Assembly: GCA_905211265.1 (NCBI GenBank) | Contig: CAJMAC010000006.1 | Location: 34,600 to 98,599 of the forward strand | DNA from: an uncultured Eubacteriales bacterium | Lineage (GTDB): Bacteria; Bacillota_I; Bacilli_A; RF39; UBA660 | Direction: 5' to 3' | Length of the DNA: 64,000 nucleotides | Part shown: positions 19,399 to 28,133 of the stretch, one piece after another | Position numbering within the stretch: position 1 is the stretch's first letter | Layout: each line of letters begins with the position of its first letter | Made by a program: the position numbers and the translations under genes | The notes under the pieces: generated by a model | Database searches by the model: none | Told to the model about the DNA's origin: nothing | The model's input: the letters and a program-made list of their open reading frames with translations, nothing else

Positions 19399-20192
19399 TA
19401 TTTCACCTTAAACGTTGTTTTGGTATTATAAAACCCTAAATACAAACCCTCTCTATATTTTCTATTATTGATAAAATCATCTAATATATTATAATTATCT
19501 ATATTATTAAAATCTAATACTTTATAGTCAATTAATGATGTATCTTCGTTAATCAAGTTAACTATATCACTATATACAATTGTAGCATTGTCTTCTTCAG
19601 ATATATATAGTTTGTTATCTTTATTTTTTATATAATAGTTACCTTTATTATAGTTATTATTTATGTATTTAAAATAATTGCTAAGTAGATATCTCCTTGA
19701 ACAAAATAAAGGTATTCTTCCATAAACTAAATAAAATAATTTCATATTAGTTTTTCCTTTTATTTGCTTTATTTCTTCATAAGTAATATCACTTGATATA
19801 TAACTATAATTAATGCCTAAATTATTATAAAAATTATTTGAATTTATGCTACGATTTAGGTGTTCTTGATATATAACTAATTCTTTATCAATGTTTAATT
19901 TCTTACACAAAGTGTAAACACTTAAATCATAAAACATTATTTTTGATATATCGCTTGTTTTAACTTTGTTTAACACAATAGATAATTCTTCTAAATCATT
20001 ATTATGCATAATTTTATTAATTAATACTATTTTTTCTTTGGAGGTTTTTAAATTTATTACTTCATCAATATCAATAAAGAATGAACTTTCAACAGATAAA
20101 TTTTCTATTGGAAAAATAATTCCATCAATATTTTGATTAAGTAACATAGAAATATCTTGAAGTTTATTTGGTTTAACTACTATTTTACTCAT
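19398..20192 (-). CDS. trhP1: Divergent U32-family protein TrhP1
   Basis: A 264-residue protein with the barrel-like pattern of U32 proteins. Best local evidence is YGRIPLFCSRRYLLSNYF (about residues 167-184), matching the cysteine-arginine segment of the family, and its position between trmR and trhP2. It is highly diverged and the second family cysteine cluster is missing. It overlaps trmR by 8 bases. TrhP1 and TrhP2 are thought to act together in Bacillus. Confidence 0.75.
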   Translation of the reverse strand: MSKIVVKPNKLQDISMLLNQNIDGIIFPIENLSVESSFFIDIDEVINLKTSKEKIVLINKIMHNNDLEELSIVLNKVKTSDISKIMFYDLSVYTLCKKLNIDKELVIYQEHLNRSINSNNFYNNLGINYSYISSDITYEEIKQIKGKTNMKLFYLVYGRIPLFCSRRYLLSNYFKYINNNYNKGNYYIKNKDNKLYISEEDNATIVYSDIVNLINEDTSLIDYKVLDFNNIDNYNILDDFINNRKYREGLYLGFYNTKTTFKVK

Positions 20193-20766
20193 GATGTACC
20201 TTCTTTGAAATAGATATTTTATCGCCTACCGGAACATATGTTGTGGTAAAGTCTTTGTTATTAGATAAAAAGTCTATATATAGTTTTATTTTTTTAACGA
20301 TACCTTTCTGGTTTTTAGTCTTAATTAATGTTTCATCTTCGACTAGACCATGAAATGATAAATTATCTGTAACAATTGCTCCATTTTTGGCTAAATTATC
20401 TTTATATTTATTAAAAAAGTTAATATTATTTCCTTTGCTTGCATCAATGAATATTAAATCATAATACCCTGTAATATTGCTTTCTAAGGCATCTTCGTTT
20501 AATATAGTAATTCTAGAAGATAAGTTAAATTTATTAATATTAGCTACTGCTATATTATACCTATTTGCATCTTTTTCTATTGTAGTTACCTTGATGTCGT
20601 TATCTACTGATGCCATCATAATGCTTGAATATCCAATTGCACTGCCTATTTCTAGTATTGTCTTAACATTATTATTTTTAATATAGTCACATAAATAAGT
20701 AATGCCATCTTTCATCATTATGGGAACATTGTTATCTCTAGCATATTCTTCAATTTCACTAATCAT
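20185..20766 (-). CDS. trmR: tRNA 5-hydroxyuridine methyltransferase TrmR
   Basis: A 193-residue class I SAM-dependent O-methyltransferase of the COMT-like type: TILEIGSAIGYSSIMMA is the SAM-binding loop, with TIEKD at strand 2 and DLIFIDASKGNN for the metal/substrate site. With trhP1 and trhP2 downstream it should convert ho5U34 to mo5U34. ATG 20766 has GGAGG upstream. Confidence 0.88.
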   Translation of the reverse strand: MISEIEEYARDNNVPIMMKDGITYLCDYIKNNNVKTILEIGSAIGYSSIMMASVDNDIKVTTIEKDANRYNIAVANINKFNLSSRITILNEDALESNITGYYDLIFIDASKGNNINFFNKYKDNLAKNGAIVTDNLSFHGLVEDETLIKTKNQKGIVKKIKLYIDFLSNNKDFTTTYVPVGDKISISKKVHHE

Positions 20767-20786
20767 AATTCCTCCATACGAGTTAT

Positions 20787-20815
20787 ATTATAATATAAAT
20801 AACGATTTTAATCAA
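20787..20815 (-). promoter_or_regulatory. trmR operon promoter at the TnpB element junction
   Basis: On the minus strand TTGATT and TATAAT are separated by exactly 17 bases. The -35 box starts within a few bases of the end of the transposable element. Confidence 0.65.
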
Positions 20816-20824
20816 TAGTTTTTT

Positions 20825-20948
20825 TCTGCTTCATTGACCCTGTACTCAGACTTCTCCACAGACTTAAAATCCGATAAATACTACCGTACTAAATTTTATA
20901 ATAAAGAAATTTTATTTATTATTTTTTGAGCTCCTATTATTTAATCTT
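20825..20948 (-). ncRNA. Probable TnpB guide RNA (omega RNA) scaffold
   Basis: Downstream of the tnpB stop the minus strand reads CTGT-GGAGAAGTCTGAGT-ACAG-GGTCAATGAAGCAG. A hairpin followed by GTCAATGAAGCAG at the element end is where TnpB-associated guide RNAs end; the guide would be the flanking bases just past about 20820. The 5' boundary may extend into tnpB. Confidence 0.6.
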
Positions 20949-22076
20949 TTATTTAGCATAATTTTTCATATATAACTTTAATCCTTCGAACATGATATTT
21001 ATACTTGCATTTAAGTCTCTATCTAGTGCTTGCCCACATTTTTTACAGATATACTCTCTTTTACTTAAATCTTTATATGTTTTATCTTGATTATCACACC
21101 TACTGCAAACTTGACTTGATGGATAATAAGAATTTATTTGATAGAATCTTTTTCCTTTAAATTTTGCTTTATATGAGAGTTGTCTTAATATTTCTGCAAA
21201 TGTGGTATCAATTAATTTACTAGATAGATTGCTGTTTTTACCTTTAATTATCATTTCTTCAGTTTTTAATTTTTCACAAGTAATAATATCATATTCGTTT
21301 GTTATGTCCTTTGTTATTTTGTGTATATAAGATTTTCTTAGATTAGTTAATTTATTATAAAGTATTGCTAATTCTTTTTTGCATTTATAATAATTTTTGC
21401 TACCTTTTATTTTTCTAGATAACTCTTTTTGTTTTCTTTTTATTCTTTTTTCAAATTTTTCTTGTGCATGAATGTTATCTATTGTTGTTCCATCAGATAA
21501 GGTTAATAGTTCTTTTATTCCTAAATCAATTCCTACGATATTTTTAGGATTAGTTATAGCATTAACATTTTGTATTTCGTATGAAACTGATACGTAATAA
21601 TTAACTGTTGGTTCTTTGGATATAGTTGCGTTTATTATTCTTCCTTTTATTTCTTTTAATTTTTTATATCCTTTTATTTTTACGTTTTCTAAGTTTGGTA
21701 AAGTTATTGTTCTTCTTTTTAAATCTAATATTATATTAGGATTATTTATATTTTTATTAAATAAAACTGTATAACTATTTCGATTGTATTTACTTTTAAA
21801 TTTCATTGTTTCTAAGTTGTTTATTTTTTTATAGGTTTCTTCGATTGAATATAATGCTTTATAAACTATATTCATATCTAATGTTTGTAAAAATTGATTA
21901 GATAATTTTAGTTTTTTATTGTAATCGTAGATATTTTGTTTGGTATTAACTTGGTTAGAATTTTTTGCTTTATCTAGGTAATAATTATAAATAAATCTTT
22001 TGTTATCAAGGTTCATGTTAATTATTTTTTCTTGTTCAATAGTAGGATACATTCTAAACTTAAATGCTTTATACAT
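20949..22076 (-). CDS. tnpB: TnpB RNA-guided nuclease
   Basis: A 375-residue TnpB/OrfB. N-terminal YKAFKFRMYPT helix-turn region; RuvC-like residues in GIDLGIKELLTLSDG (Asp), ITCEKLKTEEM (Glu) and DRDLNASINI (Asp); zinc ribbon CSRC...CKKCG between the last two. All catalytic residues are present, so the nuclease may be active. Start ATG follows a run AAGGGGGG. These proteins cut DNA next to the target motif with the element's own guide RNA and help keep the element in place. Confidence 0.93.
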   Translation of the reverse strand: MYKAFKFRMYPTIEQEKIINMNLDNKRFIYNYYLDKAKNSNQVNTKQNIYDYNKKLKLSNQFLQTLDMNIVYKALYSIEETYKKINNLETMKFKSKYNRNSYTVLFNKNINNPNIILDLKRRTITLPNLENVKIKGYKKLKEIKGRIINATISKEPTVNYYVSVSYEIQNVNAITNPKNIVGIDLGIKELLTLSDGTTIDNIHAQEKFEKRIKRKQKELSRKIKGSKNYYKCKKELAILYNKLTNLRKSYIHKITKDITNEYDIITCEKLKTEEMIIKGKNSNLSSKLIDTTFAEILRQLSYKAKFKGKRFYQINSYYPSSQVCSRCDNQDKTYKDLSKREYICKKCGQALDRDLNASINIMFEGLKLYMKNYAK

Positions 22077-22112
22077 TATTTTATTCCCCCCTTACGTTTT
22101 TAATGTACTACC

Positions 22113-22141
22113 AAGATACCATAGTATTTTAATTATGTCAA
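22113..22141 (-). promoter_or_regulatory. tnpB promoter
   Basis: TTGACA and TATCTT spaced by 17 bases on the minus strand, 37 bases upstream of the tnpB ATG. Confidence 0.7.
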
Positions 22142-22223
22142 TAGAAAAATTGAATATTTTAAAAGTAATACATTTGTTTGCTTTTAAGGTATAGAATGTT
22201 TGCAAATTTTTGGGTTTATAAGT

Positions 22224-22265
22224 ATTTAAAAAACTACTTTATCATTAATATTTAAAAGTAGTTTT
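22224..22265 (-). terminator. Terminator after spoVAE
   Basis: AAAACTACTTT pairs with AAAGTAGTTTT (11 bp), followed on the minus strand by TTAAAT; the stem itself ends in a T run. Confidence 0.65.
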
Positions 22266-22300
22266 AGTTGTTTTTTTATTTTACATATTATTTTATTAAA

Positions 22301-22651
22301 TTAATGTCTTGGTTTAAATATTAAAGCAAAGATAAATCCTAAGAATAATGCTACACTTATACCTGCACTAGTTAAATTAAATACTCCGTAGCTTAATCCA
22401 AGTGGTCCGATTTGTCCTGCCATATCCATTGCACCATGAATAAGTAAATGTCCAAAAGATGTTATAGGCACTATTGCTCCTGCCCCAGCATAAAGAACTA
22501 TCTTATCATAAATACCAAAGACATCTAAAAATGCTCCAATTACTACAAATAAACTTGTAACATGTCCTGGTGTAAGTTTAGTATTATCTAATATTAATTG
22601 ACTTATCATACATACTGTTCCGCAGAATAAAAATGCATATAAATAATTCAT
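22301..22651 (-). CDS. spoVAE: Stage V sporulation protein AE (SpoVAEb type)
   Basis: A 116-residue, four-helix membrane protein. Together with SpoVAC and SpoVAD it forms the spore channel that loads and releases dipicolinic acid. GHVTSLFVVIGAFLD and PITSFGHLLIHGAM are characteristic. Its start shares a base with the spoVAD stop. Confidence 0.93.
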   Translation of the reverse strand: MNYLYAFLFCGTVCMISQLILDNTKLTPGHVTSLFVVIGAFLDVFGIYDKIVLYAGAGAIVPITSFGHLLIHGAMDMAGQIGPLGLSYGVFNLTSAGISVALFLGFIFALIFKPRH

Positions 22652-23643
22652 TATATAACCTCCAAACTTACTGCATGTGCAATACTTGGAATAGATTCTT
22701 TTTGATTAGTCCATGTTGGAGAAAATATTGCTCCAGTAGGTACAATTAATACTCTCTTTAATTTACCTGAAGTCATTTGTTTTAAAATGTAGCCGAAATT
22801 AACCAAAGCACTACATACTGGGCCCGATCCTCCAGCAAAAACAGGTTGACTATCTATATCATATAACATTGTACCACAATCATTATAATTATTTCCTAAT
22901 TTTATATTATATTCTTTATCCAAATATTCTACTAAGATCTTCTTACCATAAACTCCTAAATCTCCCGTTAAAATTAAATCATAATAACTTGGTTCTCTTT
23001 TTAAATCAGTTAAGTGCCTATATATTGTATCTGCTGCTGCAGGAGCCATAACTGCACCCATATTGTTTACATCAGTTACTCCTAAATCCATTACTCTACC
23101 TATTGTAGAACTTTCTACTTTTATATTAGTTTTACTGCCAGTTAATAATAAACTAGCACTACCTGTTGCAGTAAATGTAGCATATTTCTTTTTAGGAGCA
23201 CCATATTCACTAGGATTTCTAAATTGTTTTTCAGATGCTGTGTTATGACTCGAAGTACATATAATGGCATTCTTAATTTTCTTACTATCTATAAAAGTTG
23301 ATGCTATAATCATTGCTTCACTACTAATAGCACAGGCATTATATACTCCTAAAAATGGAATATTAAAGTTTCTTATTGTATAATCTGATGAAGCAATTTG
23401 ATTTTGCAAATCACCACTTACTATTAAATTAATATCCGTATCCTTTAATTTGTTTTTAGAAAGCAAATTAGTAATATTATCTATTAATAGTTTACTTTCA
23501 GCTTGTTCAAATGTAGGACATCCATAATATAAATCATCAGTATAACATTTATCAAAATATTTTCTTAAAGGTCCATCTGATTCATACATTCCTGCGATAG
23601 TATAACTATCTTTTATATATACATTATTATATTTATAAGTCAT
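22651..23643 (-). CDS. spoVAD: Stage V sporulation protein AD
   Basis: A 330-residue thiolase-fold protein that binds dipicolinic acid on the inner spore membrane. The DGPLRKYFD, GVYNACAISSEAM and GSASLLLTG segments match the family, and the CS/H region (SSHNTASEKQFRNPSEYG) is clear. Length is normal. It overlaps spoVAC by one base. Confidence 0.95.
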   Translation of the reverse strand: MTYKYNNVYIKDSYTIAGMYESDGPLRKYFDKCYTDDLYYGCPTFEQAESKLLIDNITNLLSKNKLKDTDINLIVSGDLQNQIASSDYTIRNFNIPFLGVYNACAISSEAMIIASTFIDSKKIKNAIICTSSHNTASEKQFRNPSEYGAPKKKYATFTATGSASLLLTGSKTNIKVESSTIGRVMDLGVTDVNNMGAVMAPAAADTIYRHLTDLKREPSYYDLILTGDLGVYGKKILVEYLDKEYNIKLGNNYNDCGTMLYDIDSQPVFAGGSGPVCSALVNFGYILKQMTSGKLKRVLIVPTGAIFSPTWTNQKESIPSIAHAVSLEVI

Positions 23644-24083
23644 TACATACCTCCTAAAATAAGTCTAAGTAATCCAAATATATATACACTAACTACACCA
23701 TATAATATAACAGTACCTGCTAATTTAAAAATATTTGCTCCTATTCCTACAACTAAACCTTCTTTTCTATAATCTAATGCAGCACTTGTAATTGAGTGAG
23801 CAAATCCCGTTATTGGAATAATTAATGCACTTTTAAGTTTACTTACACATACATCAAACACTCCACATGCAGTAAGAATCGAAGAAATAAATATCAAAGT
23901 TAAAATTACTAATACACCACTTTCTTTTCTAGGAAGATTTAACCAAGTACTATAACACACTAATAATAATTCACTTAATGCACCAATTGTACCTCCTGCT
24001 AAAAAAGTAATAATAGCATCTTTTAATATATCTTCTTTTGGAGTATATTTCTTTACTATTTCATCATACATTTCATTTTTCAT
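23643..24083 (-). CDS. spoVAC: Stage V sporulation protein AC
   Basis: About 146 residues with four membrane helices; in Bacillus it is a mechanosensitive channel component for dipicolinic acid. Identified by PITGFAHSITSAALDYRKEG and by spoVAD downstream. I choose ATG 24083, which has GGTGAT upstream, instead of the longer 161-residue form. Confidence 0.93.
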   Translation of the reverse strand: MKNEMYDEIVKKYTPKEDILKDAIITFLAGGTIGALSELLLVCYSTWLNLPRKESGVLVILTLIFISSILTACGVFDVCVSKLKSALIIPITGFAHSITSAALDYRKEGLVVGIGANIFKLAGTVILYGVVSVYIFGLLRLILGGM

Positions 24084-24125
24084 AATATCACCATTTATAT
24101 TATTGTTAATATTTGTAAATTTATA

Positions 24126-24155
24126 CAAAAAAATATAGACATTAATCTATATTTT
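24126..24155 (-). terminator. Possible terminator between the regulator gene and spoVAC
   Basis: ATATAGA/TCTATAT stem around the stop of the XRE gene followed on the minus strand by seven T. It would partly uncouple spoVAC from sigF transcription. Confidence 0.6.
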
Positions 24156-24446
24156 CTTTACTTCTTTTTCATCTTGATTATCCTTAAAGAATTTTTTTCT
24201 ATCTATTTCATCAAGTCCATCAAACATATCACTAAAATTTCTATTCAATGCTTTTGATAAGAAATAAATAGTTTCCAATGAAAAAGTTTTCTTAACATGA
24301 GGAGCTTCAATTCTTCGAATGAATTGATGCGTATAATTTGCTTTCTCCGCTAAATCTTCTTGTGTCATATTAGCTTCTATACGATATTTTTTAATATTGT
24401 TAGAAATAACATCATATATACAAGTATCTTTAATTTTACTTCCCAT
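24147..24446 (-). CDS. XRE-family helix-turn-helix regulator in the sigF-spoVAC interval
   Basis: About 99 residues with one Cro/CI-type helix-turn-helix: NMTQEDLAEKANYTHQFIRR is the two-helix core and FSLETIYFLSKALN the fourth helix. A charged tail follows. It occupies the place of spoVAA/spoVAB in Bacillus. An inverted repeat TGTTGC...GCAACA lies at 24491-24509 just upstream and could be its own operator. ATG 24446 follows AGGTGAT. Confidence 0.82.
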   Translation of the reverse strand: MGSKIKDTCIYDVISNNIKKYRIEANMTQEDLAEKANYTHQFIRRIEAPHVKKTFSLETIYFLSKALNRNFSDMFDGLDEIDRKKFFKDNQDEKEVKKI

Positions 24447-24490
24447 AAGCATCACCTGATAATATTATCTCATACTTTTTAATATTTTTC

Positions 24491-24509
24491 TGTTGCCAAA
24501 TACGCAACA
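24491..24509. promoter_or_regulatory. Inverted repeat upstream of the XRE gene
   Basis: TGTTGC-caaatac-GCAACA, 6-bp arms, in the 75-base gap between sigF and the XRE gene. Candidate operator; no T run follows on either strand, so it is not a terminator. Confidence 0.45.
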
Positions 24510-24520
24510 TTGCCACTTTT

Positions 24521-25192
24521 TTAAGCAATTTTTGATGTATTTTGGTAGGAATCGGATAATTTTCTTAATATTTTTTGTTCATTTCTAGAAACTTTTACTT
24601 GACTAATACCCATTTCATTTGCAACTTCACTTTGTGTTTTATCTAAAAAATATCTATTCTTTAATAATAATAATTCCTCTTTAGATAATTTATCTAATTC
24701 CTCATACAAACAAATATTATCTGTATTATCTTTATATTCTCCTACAACATCATATAAAAATACTTTTTTACCATCTTCAGTTATTTCTTTATCTAAGCTA
24801 TCAATAGTTTGATTAATATCCATTACTTCATTGATTATTTTTTCATCTATTTCTAAAAATAATGATAATTCATAATTACTTGGTTCTTTCATCAGTCTCT
24901 GTGTTAAAATAGTTTTTGCTTCATTTATTTTCTTGTATAAACTTCTATTTTCTTTACTAACTTTAAATGCTTTATTATCATTTATAAATTTAATTATTTC
25001 TCCCATTATATAAGTATAAGCATAACTAGTAAATTTAGTATTATAACTATTATTATAATTATTGTATGCTTTAATCATTCCCATTACTCCAACTTGATAT
25101 AAATCATCAATATCGTAATATGTAGAATACTTACTTATAATCTTATAAATTAAATTCTCATTTTCTAGTATTATATTAGTAAGATTATCCAT
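24521..25192 (-). CDS. sigF: Sporulation sigma factor, SigF type
   Basis: A 223-residue sigma-70 family factor lacking region 1. Region 2 reads DIDDLYQVGVMGMIKAYNNY, region 3 KEPSNYELSLFLEID, and region 4 SQSEVANEMGISQVKVSRNE-like. The upstream gene is spoIIAA and spoVA genes follow, as in Bacillus, so SigF (forespore early factor) is the best call; SigG is the alternative. The ATG at 25192 with AAAGGAG is used; it lies 10 bases after the spoIIAA stop. Confidence 0.85.
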   Translation of the reverse strand: MDNLTNIILENENLIYKIISKYSTYYDIDDLYQVGVMGMIKAYNNYNNSYNTKFTSYAYTYIMGEIIKFINDNKAFKVSKENRSLYKKINEAKTILTQRLMKEPSNYELSLFLEIDEKIINEVMDINQTIDSLDKEITEDGKKVFLYDVVGEYKDNTDNICLYEELDKLSKEELLLLKNRYFLDKTQSEVANEMGISQVKVSRNEQKILRKLSDSYQNTSKIA

Positions 25193-25202
25193 ATCGCTCC
25201 TT

Positions 25203-25502
25203 TCATACAATATTAAATGCTTTTATCTCACTATCTATCACTGGAATATTCTTGAATAAACTAGTAAATACATTATAATTCTTATTACATATTATAAGTT
25301 TACCATTATTTTTAGTTATTTCATTATTATAATCAATTATATCTTTAATTGCTTCACTATCAATAGAAAGCAAATTATCAAAATTTAATACTACATATTT
25401 AAAATCATTTACAAATACATTATCTATATTTAATTTATCTACTTCACCATTTAATCTAATAAACATTATTCCTTTTCTAAATTCAGTATTAATTTTTAAC
25501 AT
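25203..25502 (-). CDS. spoIIAA: Anti-sigma factor antagonist SpoIIAA (STAS domain)
   Basis: A 99-residue STAS protein: FIRLNGEVDKLN strand-helix, then VVLNFDNLLSIDSEAIKDI where the serine after the aspartate corresponds to the phosphorylated serine of SpoIIAA. In Bacillus it frees sigma F from SpoIIAB. Here sigF follows directly and no spoIIAB gene lies between. ATG has AGGTGAT upstream. Confidence 0.85.
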   Translation of the reverse strand: MLKINTEFRKGIMFIRLNGEVDKLNIDNVFVNDFKYVVLNFDNLLSIDSEAIKDIIDYNNEITKNNGKLIICNKNYNVFTSLFKNIPVIDSEIKAFNIV

Positions 25503-25540
25503 AATATCACCTATTAATAATTTAACATATTTTTTATTAT

Positions 25541-26620
25541 TTAGTTATTATTTTTAGTCGACTTATTTTGCATATGTTTTATTAAAATTAATGCTATTAA
25601 AATTAAAGTAAGTACATAGATAACTAAATATTTATAATCTTTTTCTTTAAATATACCAGTTTTAACAGGTATAGTATCATTATTTATCGGAGTTACTATA
25701 ATATTGTTCTCTTCATTTTCTAACTCTTCTAAAGTCTTATATCTATAATATATCTTATAATCATTTAGATCTTTCTTATACATATCATAAGACTCCTCTG
25801 GTATACCAAGTTCACTTACATCTTTATAATAATTATCATCAAAATATACTTTTAATATATTATAATAATATTTTTTTACATATCTATACCTACATACATT
25901 ATAAGTATTACTTATATTATAATATCTTTCAAAACTAATATTATAATCAGTAATAGGATCAGTGAAATTTCTATATAATTTAAAATCATTATTATATTTA
26001 TAAGACTTATTATTAGAGTTTCCCTTCAATGAAGAAACTAATTTTTTATTACTAAATGTTTCATCATTACTTAATATAATATTGTATTCTAAATCACTAC
26101 CTTCAATATCTATATCAAATTTTATATCTCCAACTTTTATTTCACTTGAAAATTGATAAACCATGTAGCCATTTTTATAAATAGTATCTTTATTATTATT
26201 ACAATTAACACATGAATATAATGAATCATTCAAAACATTATCTTTGTTATATATTTTAACTTTATTTATCTTTAATTCTGTATTATTGTTATTTTCTATT
26301 TTAAGATAATTAATAGGAATAATCTCATTATAAATAAATTTAAGTCCTCTTTGAATATCTATATTATCTCCAGTAGAGCAATAACTTTTCCATTCAGAAT
26401 ATTCTCCATATATATTTCTACTTTCATCATTATATTCATATTTTTTGTTATTATTATTTTCTAAATATTCTCCTTCCTCAACTTCTTCATAAAAACGATA
26501 TCTATATTCACTAACTACATTATCTCCCTTTAATTCTTCTTCAGTCCATATTTCTTCAGCATATACTAATTTAGTTACACTAAGGAATATGGTAAATATT
26601 AATAAACTAAATTTTTTCAT
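25541..26620 (-). CDS. Unknown secreted protein with C-terminal membrane anchor
   Basis: 359 residues: a cleavable-looking signal peptide (KKFSLLIFTIFLSVTKLVYA), a long Asn/Tyr/Asp-rich extracellular region with a CVNCN cysteine pair, and a terminal membrane helix (VIYVLTLILIALILI) before a short basic tail. No LPXTG motif. No domain recognised. It is monocistronic, just upstream of spoIIAA on the same strand; a link with sporulation is possible only by position. Confidence 0.6.
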   Translation of the reverse strand: MKKFSLLIFTIFLSVTKLVYAEEIWTEEELKGDNVVSEYRYRFYEEVEEGEYLENNNNKKYEYNDESRNIYGEYSEWKSYCSTGDNIDIQRGLKFIYNEIIPINYLKIENNNNTELKINKVKIYNKDNVLNDSLYSCVNCNNNKDTIYKNGYMVYQFSSEIKVGDIKFDIDIEGSDLEYNIILSNDETFSNKKLVSSLKGNSNNKSYKYNNDFKLYRNFTDPITDYNISFERYYNISNTYNVCRYRYVKKYYYNILKVYFDDNYYKDVSELGIPEESYDMYKKDLNDYKIYYRYKTLEELENEENNIIVTPINNDTIPVKTGIFKEKDYKYLVIYVLTLILIALILIKHMQNKSTKNNN

Positions 26621-26726
26621 ATAATTTTCTCCTTTGAATATTTATACCCTTTTTATTCCATGCTTAGTTTTATAATTATATTATAATTGATTGGGAAATT
26701 AATAAATATAATTATAACTCTCTTAT

Positions 26727-26840
26727 TTACCTCCCTTCATATACATTATTATAAAAAAAATCGCAAAGTACTTCTTTTTTTTGTAAAAATGTGTATTTTG
26801 GTGAAAATTGTACCAGTGATGCATTAATTTTGAGTAAAAA
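26727..26840 (-). repeat. Copy A of a two-copy intergenic repeat
   Basis: On the minus strand: imperfect hairpin centred on ACTGGT/ACCA, a T run, AAAGAAGTAC, TTTTTATAATAAT and GGGAGGTAA. The order is identical in copy B. Confidence 0.5.
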
Positions 26841-26924
26841 ACAATTAACTACCAAGCACTAGTTTGCTATCTTTTGTTAAAAAAGGTATAGAAAGAAAAT
26901 AAATGTAAGACAAAAAAATATACT

Positions 26925-26959
26925 AAAAAAGAAGATTATACCTATTTAATATAATCTTC
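26925..26959 (-). terminator. Terminator of the ABC exporter operon
   Basis: GAAGATTATA/TATAATCTTC, a perfect 10-bp stem followed on the minus strand by TTTTTT. Confidence 0.9.
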
Positions 26960-26984
26960 CTTAATAATCTATTTCTATTTTTCA

Positions 26985-28133
26985 TTATCCAATTATTTGT
27001 CTACGTTTTGATACAATATTATTTATAACTATAAATATAATTGCAAATATTACTAACACTATCATATTTAGTAGTATTGGTTTTAAATTAACTATATTAA
27101 TTACTTCAATAGTACTAAGTAAATCATTAGAATTATTATACCAATAAGCAGGTAATATTTTAGAGTATTTAATTATATTTTCTCCAAGAAACTCTGATGG
27201 TATAAATGCTCCACATAAGAAAGCTTGTCCTAAAGCAATTACATTTACTATACCACTAATGGCGCCTTTACTCTTAATTAAATTACTAATTAGTAAAGCA
27301 AGAGTTAAAGCAACAAAACTAAATATAAAAGTATTTAATATATATATTAATCCTCTTAAAGAAAACATAGAACTACCTATTATTATAAAACTTAATATAA
27401 CATATAAAATCCATATTATACTAGAATATATAAAACTAGATAAAAGAATATATTTATTATATTTCTTATAATTCATACTACTAATTATAGTACGTTTTTT
27501 TACAACATCTTTATTAAAACTACTTATTACCAAACATATTATATAAATAATAACAGCCATAATACTATAACTAGCAAAATTAAAGAATCTACTTATTTTA
27601 GTTAATTTAGAAGTATCTAACTTTGAAGTTATTTCTATATTAGTTTTATAACTTAAATTATTATTAATACTATTTATTAATTCATTTTCATTATTAGTAT
27701 ATTTTAAATAAGTATTTTGTACATTTAAATATCTAGTTAATAGCATACTTGTATATGCTGAATCATAATCATTAGCACTTTTTATATCAATAGTAGGATT
27801 TAATTTATTTAATGTATCTACTCTATAATTCTTAGGTATATAAATTACATAATTAACTTCCCTATAAAATATAGCATCATTTATTTTTTCTTCATCATTT
27901 TCTATATCTAACACATTAGCATTTTCTTTTAAATAATTAATTAAATTCTTAGTTAACCCTACTTCTTCATCATTATTTATAATTAGTATATCCGGTAATC
28001 TATTACTAAAAGTCATATTTTCATTATTCGTAGCATAGTTAATACTACCAAAAGAAATTAACATAACAGTATATAAAATAATTACACCAATATATTTTTT
28101 AACTACCTTAAAGAATGCATTAAATACTATCAT
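26985..28133 (-). CDS. ABC-2 type exporter permease (second subunit)
   Basis: 382 residues with the ABC-2 layout: N-terminal helix, a large extracellular domain (about 40-170), then a cluster of five C-terminal helices. Contains the typical LCGAFIPSEFLGENIIKYSKILPAYWYNN motif region in pieces. It overlaps the first permease gene by 14 bases, so the two are translationally coupled and likely form a heterodimer exporting a drug, lipid or peptide. Confidence 0.82.
   Translation of the reverse strand: MIVFNAFFKVVKKYIGVIILYTVMLISFGSINYATNNENMTFSNRLPDILIINNDEEVGLTKNLINYLKENANVLDIENDEEKINDAIFYREVNYVIYIPKNYRVDTLNKLNPTIDIKSANDYDSAYTSMLLTRYLNVQNTYLKYTNNENELINSINNNLSYKTNIEITSKLDTSKLTKISRFFNFASYSIMAVIIYIICLVISSFNKDVVKKRTIISSMNYKKYNKYILLSSFIYSSIIWILYVILSFIIIGSSMFSLRGLIYILNTFIFSFVALTLALLISNLIKSKGAISGIVNVIALGQAFLCGAFIPSEFLGENIIKYSKILPAYWYNNSNDLLSTIEVINIVNLKPILLNMIVLVIFAIIFIVINNIVSKRRQIIG

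Larger units (their letters stand above)
20820..22145 (-). mobile_element. Solitary TnpB insertion element (IS605/IS1341 type)
   Basis: The unit consists of a promoter, a tnpB gene and a right-end RNA region ending in GTCAATGAAGCAG, the sequence typical of IS605-family right ends. No tnpA transposase is present, so it depends on a transposase elsewhere or is immobile. Exact ends are not determinable; the left end lies beyond the promoter at about 22141 and the right end near 20816-20825. It separates the trmR operon from spoVAE. Confidence 0.75.
26621..26984. other. Intergenic region with a repeated structured element
   Basis: About 364 bases. It holds one copy (about 26727-26840) of an element found again at about 53345-53455 upstream of the Rpn gene, plus the ABC-operon terminator at its right end. 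Shared blocks are ACCTCCCT, TTATTATAAAAA, TACTTCTTTTTTT and a hairpin TTGGT...ACCA. Nothing else coding is seen. Confidence 0.5.
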
